This document shows positions 1 through 5,001 of a stretch of 5,001 nucleotides of DNA, piece by piece (position 1 is the first letter of the stretch; each line of letters starts with the position of its first letter). A program made the position numbers and the translations under genes. This DNA is from Bacillota bacterium (GTDB lineage Bacteria; Bacillota; Clostridia; Saccharofermentanales; UBA5734): the NCBI GenBank assembly GCA_023438965.1, contig JAEXPB010000264.1, positions 1-5,001 of the forward strand. Direction: 5' to 3'. The notes under the pieces were generated by a model. It made no database searches and was not told where the DNA came from. It saw only the letters and a list, made by a program, of their open reading frames with translations.

Positions 1-59
1 GGTATCGTCCCCGGCAACCGGCCGGCGGTCAGCCAGGCGGCCAGGCCCGGGCACGTCAT
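1..59 (-). CDS. Possible start of a further downstream gene (unidentified)
   Basis: A different minus-strand frame begins with ATG at 59-57 and reads MTCPGLAAWLTAGRLPGTI to the edge. Its codons (GGC, CTG-GCC-GCC, CTG-ACC, GCC-GGC) match the style of the upstream genes. The transglutaminase frame over the same bases uses AGA, CCC, GGG, CCT and GCT. In the third frame a TAG (64-62) ends just two bases before this ATG. There is no convincing Shine-Dalgarno: the nearest purine run, GGCGGA, is about 15 nt upstream. I do not recognise the 19 residues. It may be a gene overlapping the end of the transglutaminase gene, a gene following a frameshifted end, or chance. Confidence 0.35.
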   Translation of the reverse strand, partial: MTCPGLAAWLTAGRLPGTI

Positions 60-2406
60 GTCTATGATAACAGATCCGCCGCAGGACGAAAAGAAGACGC
101 GGCCGGTTCTGCACCAGCGTTTTTTCCAGAATATCATACAAATCGGCCAGAACGGCCAGCTCGGTCTCGTCGGGTGCAACCGGACTGAACAAAGCCTTCT
201 CGGACCCTTCCAGCAGGACGGCCACGCTATCCTGCCGGCCGGCCAGCCAAGGCGTTTCAATCAGGACCCGTTCAAGCAGGCGCCGCGGCGTTTCCCAGAT
301 TTGGCGCTTGAACCCCAGTGCGTCCAGGATGGCCAGGATCTCCTGCCAATAGAAAACCGCCAGCCGCCGGTCATCGCCGAAACGGCGGCGCAGCCAGCCA
401 CGCTGGTGCCGCCGGCGGTATTGCCAGTATGATGCGGCCAGGTACATGGCGGGAAGCAGCAGCAGCGTCAGCAGCCACCAGGGCGACCAGCTGCTGATGA
501 GCCAGCGGTTGTCCGGCAGCGGCCCGATGGTTGGCAGCGGCGTCAGGTCCGGATTATCTTCCGGCGTCGGCGTGGCTTCGGCTTCGGGCGTGACGGTGAC
601 CTCGGCGCCGGGTGACGGCGTAGCATTGGGTTCGCTTGCCGGACCGCCCGGTGTGGCATCGATCGGAATCCAGCCAATGCCGGCCAGATAGATCTCGCTC
701 CAGGCATGGGCCTGCAGGCCGGTGACTGTCCGGGCTGTCTCGCCGGCTGCGGCAGCCGGCGGCCCATAATAGCCCTCGACATAACGGGCCGGTATGCCGG
801 CCAGCCGGCATAGCATGGTCATCGCCGTGGCAAAGTACACGCAATAACCTTCCTTGGTTTGCAGGAACCAGCTGACAAAATCCACGTCGGCCGGCGGCAC
901 TGCGACATTCAGGTTGTAGACGCAAGCGGTCTGCAGATATTCTTTAATATTCAGGGCTTGCAGATAGGGGTTGCCGGCCTTGCCGGCCAGCTGCACCGCC
1001 AGTGTCCGCAAAGATCCGCCGGCGGCGTAGAGAGGGCTGGACGGCAATTGCAGATAGCGGTCGCCGACCTGGGCATAGCGATCTTGCTCTTCCTGGCTGA
1101 GATTCAGTTGGATCCGTCCGATCGACAAGATCAAGTCTGAATTGCCGGTGACAAAAATCCGGGTTTCGGCGGCAATCGTCTGGCCGACCGGCAGCCAGCC
1201 GTCGGTGAACATTTGGCCGGAGGCGTCAAAGAACAACTGCAGGCCGGATGCGTCAGGCAGGACTGCCGCCAGAGGCCGGCCGGCCAGAAAAACAGTCTGA
1301 AAGGGCACGCTGACCGGTGTGACACGATACTGGACGACATCGATGAAGCCGGAAGGATTGAGCAGACGGCGCTGCATGTCTGGCATGTCCAGGTCGAAGG
1401 CCCTTGTCCGGTCTTGTTCCCAGAGCGGGCTGTCAAAGCGCAAGACCTGGCCGGTGCTGTCGCGCCGCCAGCTCTTCCCGTCATAAGTGCGGCTGACGGC
1501 CCCGCGCAGAAGCATTGGCCGCGGATCGCCGTCGACCTGCATGACCGGCTGGTTCGAGAGACGGACCGGACCGCCCAGCCGGTCGACCAGCGGGTAATAG
1601 CCGGCGGTCAGGATCGAGAAATCCTCGAAGATCCGGGTGCCGCCGGACTGGATGGTCGTAATCCGGCCCCAGATGTCATCGGCCAGGTCTTCCAAAACTT
1701 TGACGCGGAAAATCGTCGGCGGCATCAGGATCGAAAGACCGAAGGCCAGGCTCATGGCCAGCGCTGCCAGCGGCAGCGACTGCAGCATGAAGCGGGCCTG
1801 CGCCGGATGCCGCCGCCAGCCCAAATGCCGGAACGTCCGCTTCTGCTGGCGGGCGCATGCGGCGATCACCGCCAGGCCGGCCAGGAACATCCAGGGATAG
1901 AGAATCCGGCGTGACAAGCCGATATTCAGGCTGCTGACCAGAATCAGGATCAGCATGGACAGCAGCGGCAGGCTGAAGCGGGCCAGCAGCACATAGCTCA
2001 AGGCCATCAGGGCCAGGCTGATCAGCAGCGCCAGGAAGGTCAGCTCCGCATCGGAACCCGTGGTTTGACCGCTCAGCCAGCCGGCCGCCCAGTTCAGCCA
2101 ATCCTGGATCCGGGCAGATAGCCGGCCGGCATCATCGAGCCAGCGTTCCCGGTACCAATAGGCGGTCAGCGAACCGACCAACAGAAAGCCGGCCAGGCCG
2201 GCCAGGCTATAGCGCTGCCAGGTCAGGGCAGCGAGCAGCAGCAGGAGAATCAAGCCGGCCAGACCCTGCCGGACCGGATCAACGGGCAGATGGTTCAGCT
2301 TCAGGACCAACTGGCCGATTGCCAGACCGTACAGCCAAGCCAGGACGATCTTGACCAGGACGCCGGCCAGACGGCTTTTGTGCAACAGACTATCTTCACG
2401 GGACAT
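1..2406 (-). CDS. TgpA-type membrane transglutaminase-like protein (DUF3488-transglutaminase-DUF4129), open at the window edge
   Basis: From ATG 2406 the frame stays open to base 1, giving 802 residues without a stop; I checked every codon. TgpA-like proteins are inner-membrane proteins with an extracytoplasmic transglutaminase/protease-like domain, probably acting on cell-surface proteins or envelope material; substrates are unknown. Hydrophobic helices lie at about 14-37, 48-62, 66-82, 121-140, 145-161, 166-184 and 207-229, followed by an extracytoplasmic region (230-480). The transglutaminase core has a full triad: Cys522 in KEGYCVYFATA, His567 in LQAHAWSEIY and Asp583 in WIPIDATPG, plus LAGIPARYVEGY at 536-547. 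A Thr/Pro/Glu-rich linker (about 584-632) leads to a last helix (640-659), a basic cytoplasmic start (YRRRHQRGWLRRR) and a DUF4129 region (about 686-778). The domain content looks complete by residue 778. The tail after that has poor codon usage and may not be genuine. Confidence 0.93.
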   Translation of the reverse strand, partial: MSREDSLLHKSRLAGVLVKIVLAWLYGLAIGQLVLKLNHLPVDPVRQGLAGLILLLLLAALTWQRYSLAGLAGFLLVGSLTAYWYRERWLDDAGRLSARIQDWLNWAAGWLSGQTTGSDAELTFLALLISLALMALSYVLLARFSLPLLSMLILILVSSLNIGLSRRILYPWMFLAGLAVIAACARQQKRTFRHLGWRRHPAQARFMLQSLPLAALAMSLAFGLSILMPPTIFRVKVLEDLADDIWGRITTIQSGGTRIFEDFSILTAGYYPLVDRLGGPVRLSNQPVMQVDGDPRPMLLRGAVSRTYDGKSWRRDSTGQVLRFDSPLWEQDRTRAFDLDMPDMQRRLLNPSGFIDVVQYRVTPVSVPFQTVFLAGRPLAAVLPDASGLQLFFDASGQMFTDGWLPVGQTIAAETRIFVTGNSDLILSIGRIQLNLSQEEQDRYAQVGDRYLQLPSSPLYAAGGSLRTLAVQLAGKAGNPYLQALNIKEYLQTACVYNLNVAVPPADVDFVSWFLQTKEGYCVYFATAMTMLCRLAGIPARYVEGYYGPPAAAAGETARTVTGLQAHAWSEIYLAGIGWIPIDATPGGPASEPNATPSPGAEVTVTPEAEATPTPEDNPDLTPLPTIGPLPDNRWLISSWSPWWLLTLLLLPAMYLAASYWQYRRRHQRGWLRRRFGDDRRLAVFYWQEILAILDALGFKRQIWETPRRLLERVLIETPWLAGRQDSVAVLLEGSEKALFSPVAPDETELAVLADLYDILEKTLVQNRPRLLFVLRRICYHRHDVPGPGRLADRRPVAGDDT

Positions 2407-3607
2407 CGCTTTGTCCTCCGGCTGGGCTAATGCGGATGCAGGGGATCCGCTGAGCCGCCAGAACCGCCAATGCCGCATCCTCCGCCGCATCGCCGGCTGC
2501 ATCGCCGACCAGGATCAGCGAAGTCAGGACGCCGCGGTTCTGCAGATCCTGCAGCTGCCTGGCTGCAGCCTCGCTCAAATGGCAGGCCAGCAGAATGACA
2601 AACCAGGCCGGTTGATTGTGCGCCGTCTCTTCTTGCAGCACCAGGTCGGCCGGCCAGCCGTCAGCCCAGTCCAGGTCGGTCAAGGCATATTGCATGGCAC
2701 GCAGATCGCCGGTTGCCGTGGTCAGGTGCTCATGCCGGCCATCGGCCTGATAGGCTACAACCCGCAAATGGTTGCCGGTGGCCAGCGCCATCTGGATCAG
2801 GTACGCCGCCCGATCCATATAGAAATCGCCCAGCGTCAGGCCGGCCCGATTGCCGGACGACCCGGTCGGCCGTTCCAGATCAAGCACGAGCAGGCCTTCG
2901 CGCTGGATCGGGTTTTCAAATTCCTTGATCATGATTTCATTGAGCCGGGCGCTGACTTTCCAGTGCGTGCGTTTCAGGGAGTCTCCTGGCCGGTGGGCGC
3001 GTAAATTGGCCACCGCGTCGATTTCATCGCCGTAATTCTGGGTTTGCCGATGCTGCCAGTCCGCCAGCAGGCTGGCCAGGTCCTCGGTCCCCGGGATGAC
3101 CTCCGGATGCGGCAGGATGCAGCAGGTCGGCATCTGGCGGCGGCAGACGGCCCGGCTGCGCAGCGGCAGATAGAAAAGTCCCAGGACATCCCGGGCGCGG
3201 ATACTGCTGATCCCGACCGGATAATGCCCGCGATGCCGGCAATCGACTTCGACGGCCAATTCGGCCGGCACTCCGGCCAGCAGCGGCAGGGTATGCCGTT
3301 CATAGATGATCTGGCCGCGTAAACCCGGTTTGCCGATCACCAGATCCAGCTCCCCGTGCGACAGCCAGCCGTGCTGCCGCAGCGAGACCGTCAAACGGGC
3401 CGGCTCTCCCCGCTCGACATCGCCGGGGTCCAGGACCTGTGCGATGCTCAGGCGGCGGCCGGCCCAAAGGAGCTGCAGCGCCGAGAGCGGCGGCAGGAGC
3501 AGCAGGACGAAAAACAAGACGAAAAGCAGGCTGAAACCGCTATAGGCCAGAATCAGATAGACCAGAACGGTCAGCAGCGCATAGCTGAAACCGCGGCCGG
3601 TCATCAT
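2396..3607 (-). CDS. DUF58 membrane-anchored vWA-like protein
   Basis: A 403-residue protein of the DUF58 family, the usual partner of MoxR ATPases; its biochemical role is not established. Two hydrophobic helices near the N-terminus (about 8-22 and 25-47) anchor it. A beta-rich region follows, containing CRHRGHYPVGISSIRARDVLGLF (split here as 123-134 and 135-145), the typical RRG-Y...DP-GLF motif. The DUF58 signature HRPGDSLKRTHWKVSAR (205-221), then MIKEFENP (226-233), is clear. The C-terminal half should adopt a vWA-like fold, with the first strand GLLVLDLERP (238-247). The Asp is kept but the Ser residues of a classical DxSxS metal site are not. Residues 368-385 are Ala/Asp-rich (GDAAGDAAEDAA), from short GCCGCATC-like DNA repeats. 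It overlaps moxR by 4 nt and the transglutaminase gene by 11 nt, and its last codons contain the Shine-Dalgarno of that gene. Confidence 0.95.
   Translation of the reverse strand: MMTGRGFSYALLTVLVYLILAYSGFSLLFVLFFVLLLLPPLSALQLLWAGRRLSIAQVLDPGDVERGEPARLTVSLRQHGWLSHGELDLVIGKPGLRGQIIYERHTLPLLAGVPAELAVEVDCRHRGHYPVGISSIRARDVLGLFYLPLRSRAVCRRQMPTCCILPHPEVIPGTEDLASLLADWQHRQTQNYGDEIDAVANLRAHRPGDSLKRTHWKVSARLNEIMIKEFENPIQREGLLVLDLERPTGSSGNRAGLTLGDFYMDRAAYLIQMALATGNHLRVVAYQADGRHEHLTTATGDLRAMQYALTDLDWADGWPADLVLQEETAHNQPAWFVILLACHLSEAAARQLQDLQNRGVLTSLILVGDAAGDAAEDAALAVLAAQRIPCIRISPAGGQSDVP
2414..2419 (-). promoter_or_regulatory. Strong Shine-Dalgarno of the transglutaminase gene, inside the DUF58 gene
   Basis: GGAGGA on the minus strand lies 7 nt before the ATG at 2406, close to ideal spacing. 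It is embedded in the DUF58 codons for Ala-Gly-Gly-Gln near its C-terminus, which read GCC-GGA-GGA-CAA. It decides the transglutaminase start and suggests that this gene can be translated efficiently in its own right, not only by coupling. Confidence 0.8.
3604..3607 (-). other. ATGA stop/start overlap, MoxR to DUF58 gene
   Basis: The DUF58 ATG (3607-3605) overlaps the MoxR stop TGA (3606-3604). A second in-frame ATG follows directly (3604-3602), giving an MM N-terminus. No Shine-Dalgarno precedes it: the upstream minus-strand bases are C-rich (CCCCCAGGC). Initiation therefore most likely depends on ribosomes terminating on the MoxR gene, which would keep the two proteins in a coupled ratio. 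Confidence 0.75.
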
Positions 3608-4548
3608 GCCTGGGGGACTGGTACCGATTGCAGGATCCCAGCCAGAATGTCAGCCAGGGCGATTTTACGCAAGCGCGCTTCCGGCCGGATCAACAGCCGA
3701 TGGCTCATGACGGGTGAGGCCATTTCCAGGACGTCGTCGGGCAGGATGTAATCGCGGGCTTGCAGCAGAGCCCGGCCGCGCGCCGCCAGAAGCAGCATCA
3801 AAGCGCCGCGGGGGCTGACACCCAGCAAAAGGTCGGGATGCTGCCGGGACGCCTGGGCGATCATGGCAATATAGCGGCGGATCGATTCGGCGCAGTAGAT
3901 GCTTAAAACAGTTTCCTGCAAATCGAGCAGCTCGGTCGAGCTGACGACCGCGCCCAGTGTTTTCAGCGGTGAATGACCGGAGAAACGGGCGTAGATCTCC
4001 ATTTCCTCCTGCAAGGTCGGATAACCAAGGGACACCTTGAGCATAAAACGGTCCAGTTGGGCTTCCGGCAACGGATAGGTGCCCACCTGCTCGATCGGGT
4101 TCTGGGTGGCCAGTACCATGAACGGCTTCGGCACCGGATAAGTGGTGCCGTCCACCGTCACCTGGCTCTCCTGCATGGCTTCCAGGAGGCTGGATTGGGT
4201 TTTGGGCGAAGTCCGGTTGATTTCGTCCGCCAGAATCAACTGACTCATGATGGCGCCGGGATGGAATTCGAACTGGCCGGATTTCTGGTTGTACAGCGAA
4301 AAACCGGTGATGTCGGACGGCATGACATCCGGCGTGAACTGGATCCGGCGGAAGGTCAATCCCAGCGAGCGGGCCAGCGAGGAAACCAGCGTGGTCTTGC
4401 CGATACCCGGAATGTCCTCCAGCAGGACATGACCGCGGCTGACCAGGGCGATCAACAGCAAATCGAGCGTGTCCTGCTTGCCGATCATCACTTTGCCGAT
4501 ATTGTCCCGGATCTTCTGGATCAGTTGCTGGGCAGTCTGCAAATCCAT
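3604..4548 (-). CDS. MoxR-family AAA+ ATPase
   Basis: A cytoplasmic AAA+ ATPase of 314 residues, normal length for the MoxR family (about 300-330). ATP-driven oligomers of this family are thought to act as chaperones or maturation factors for partner proteins, often vWA-domain proteins encoded next door. Motifs are complete and in order: Walker A EDIPGIGKTT (44-53, Lys51); Walker B LILADE (104-109, Asp108 and Glu109), followed by INRTSPKTQSSLLEAMQE (110-127); sensor 1 LATQNP (147-152, Asn150); the arginine-finger motif LDRF (165-168); and sensor 2 GVSPRGA (243-249, Arg247) in the C-terminal lid. There is no signal peptide or membrane segment. The start at 4548 is supported by a Shine-Dalgarno 5 nt upstream. 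The stop TGA overlaps the start of the DUF58 gene as ATGA, so the two are very likely translationally coupled. The family call is certain; the substrate is inferred from context only. Confidence 0.97.
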   Translation of the reverse strand: MDLQTAQQLIQKIRDNIGKVMIGKQDTLDLLLIALVSRGHVLLEDIPGIGKTTLVSSLARSLGLTFRRIQFTPDVMPSDITGFSLYNQKSGQFEFHPGAIMSQLILADEINRTSPKTQSSLLEAMQESQVTVDGTTYPVPKPFMVLATQNPIEQVGTYPLPEAQLDRFMLKVSLGYPTLQEEMEIYARFSGHSPLKTLGAVVSSTELLDLQETVLSIYCAESIRRYIAMIAQASRQHPDLLLGVSPRGALMLLLAARGRALLQARDYILPDDVLEMASPVMSHRLLIRPEARLRKIALADILAGILQSVPVPQA

Positions 4549-4553
4549 AGGGG

Positions 4554-4560
4554 TCCTTCT
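4554..4560 (-). promoter_or_regulatory. Ribosome binding site of the MoxR gene
   Basis: On the minus strand the sequence AGAAGGA lies 5 nt before the ATG at 4548. It is a good Shine-Dalgarno match and fixes the MoxR start at this ATG rather than at the internal Met21. It sits in the 38-nt gap after the DAHP synthase stop. The rest of the gap holds only a 10-bp palindrome (TCCGGCCGGA, 4572-4581) with no T-tract, and no recognisable promoter. Confidence 0.75.
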
Positions 4561-4586
4561 TTCGATGGCGGTCCGGCCGGAGCGGC

Positions 4587-5001
4587 TCAGACCTGGTCGG
4601 CGATCTTCAGTACCAGCTCTTTCGATTCATCCCAGCCCAGGCAGGCATCGGTGATCGAACGGCCAAAGGCATGCTCGCCGACTTGCTGGCAGCCTTCGAC
4701 CAGATAGCTTTCGATCATGAAGCCCTTGACCAGCTGGCGGATATCCTCAGACAGGCGCCGGCTGTGCAGGACTTCCTGGACAATGCGGGGCTGTTCCTGA
4801 TATTGCTTGTCCGAATTGGCGTGATTGGTGTCCACGACGCACATCGGATTGACCAGGTCCCGCTTGGCATACAGGCTGCTGAGCAGCTTCAGGTTTTCAT
4901 AATGGTAGTTGGGGATGCTCTGGCCGTACATGTTGACGGCGCCGCGCAGGATGGTATGGGCCAGCGGGTTGCCGGACGTCCGGACCGCCCAGCCCTGATA
5001 G
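4587..5001 (-). CDS. aroF: Class I 3-deoxy-7-phosphoheptulonate (DAHP) synthase, C-terminal part
   Basis: Cytoplasmic enzyme that condenses phosphoenolpyruvate with erythrose 4-phosphate to DAHP, the entry step of the shikimate pathway. The N-terminus lies outside the window; 137 C-terminal residues are visible, about 40 % of the roughly 350 usual for the AroF/AroG/AroH family. In visible numbering, the segment TSGNPLAHTILRGA (8-21) matches the AroG stretch TGNPDCHIILRGG, with the PEP-binding Arg at 19. DTNHANSDKQ (57-66) carries the metal ligand His60, IESYLVEG (96-103) the ligand Glu97, and SITDACLGW (115-123) the ligand Asp118. The first metal-binding Cys is off-window. The signatures IPNYHYENL and DTNHANS, in place of the enterobacterial SHANS, fit the variant I associate with Clostridia (from memory, not searched). 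The gene ends in TGA 38 nt before moxR with no visible terminator. The aroF symbol is generic: feedback specificity cannot be read from this part. Confidence 0.95.
   Translation of the reverse strand, partial: YQGWAVRTSGNPLAHTILRGAVNMYGQSIPNYHYENLKLLSSLYAKRDLVNPMCVVDTNHANSDKQYQEQPRIVQEVLHSRRLSEDIRQLVKGFMIESYLVEGCQQVGEHAFGRSITDACLGWDESKELVLKIADQV

Noticed and set aside
554..925. Minus-strand open frames inside the transglutaminase region (also 543-782, 1131-1484, 1676-2101) as separate small genes
   Set aside because: They are in other frames of a continuous, intact transglutaminase frame with all catalytic residues, so they do not represent separate or broken genes.
1213..1914. Long plus-strand open frame (233 residues) opposite the transglutaminase gene
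   Set aside because: It is rich in Arg, Gln, Pro and Ala with no recognisable domain, and lies opposite a frame with clear transglutaminase-family features. Antisense open frames are expected at this GC content.
2471..2506. Short GCCGCATC-like tandem repeats as a repeat element
   Set aside because: They are three imperfect units inside the DUF58 coding frame, encoding an Ala/Asp-rich stretch. They are too short and degenerate to call a repeat element.
2351..3004. Plus-strand open frame (217 residues) opposite the DUF58 gene
   Set aside because: It is a shadow of the DUF58 gene, whose signature HRPGDSLKRTHWKVSAR lies on the minus strand. The composition is Gln/Arg/Gly-rich without motifs.
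4572..4581. Palindrome TCCGGCCGGA in the gap before moxR as a terminator or operator
   Set aside because: It has no loop and no T-tract. The same 10-mer occurs inside the MoxR gene (3680-3689), and the GGCCGG word is common throughout, so there is no support for a specific site.
3973..4707. Plus-strand open frame (244 residues) opposite MoxR and the end of DAHP synthase
   Set aside because: It spans the antisense of two unmistakable genes and the gap between them, and its protein has no family motif.

Overview
The window is a tightly packed, GC-rich (roughly 60 %) bacterial segment in which every supported gene lies on the minus strand. Read 5'->3' on that strand, from high to low coordinates, it holds four genes. 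They are the C-terminal part of a class I DAHP synthase (first step of aromatic amino acid synthesis), a complete MoxR-family AAA+ ATPase, a complete DUF58 protein, and a very long membrane-anchored transglutaminase-like protein of the TgpA type (DUF3488 / transglutaminase core / DUF4129) that stays open to the left edge. The start of a further gene may be visible in the last 59 bases.

Layout: DAHP synthase (partial at its 5' end) ends at 4587. A 38-nt gap carries the ribosome binding site of moxR. The MoxR gene (4548 to 3604) overlaps the DUF58 gene (3607 to 2396) by an ATGA stop/start. The DUF58 gene overlaps the transglutaminase gene (start 2406) by 11 nt, and a strong GGAGGA Shine-Dalgarno lies inside the last DUF58 codons. 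I see no terminator and no intergenic promoter. The MoxR-DUF58-transglutaminase trio therefore looks like one translationally coupled transcription unit, possibly read through from the aromatic gene.

How the genes work together: MoxR ATPases are thought to act as chaperones or maturation factors for vWA-type proteins. DUF58 proteins carry a vWA-like fold behind two membrane helices. TgpA-type proteins put a papain-like Cys-His-Asp transglutaminase/protease domain on the outside of the membrane. The conserved trio is widespread, and its exact substrate is not settled. It is a known gene set, not a new system.

Organism: the DAHP synthase variant (IPNYHYENL and DTNHANS signatures), the strong Shine-Dalgarno sites and the 60 % GC suggest a GC-rich Clostridia-like member of the Bacillota. 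An actinobacterial or other origin cannot be excluded. There is no RNA gene, mobile element or CRISPR array in the window. The plus strand has long open frames, but they are antisense shadows of the GC-rich genes. The most interesting points are the unclear 3' end of the transglutaminase gene, a striking fixed codon pair (GCC-GGC) for Ala-Gly, and the linkage to an aromatic biosynthesis gene.
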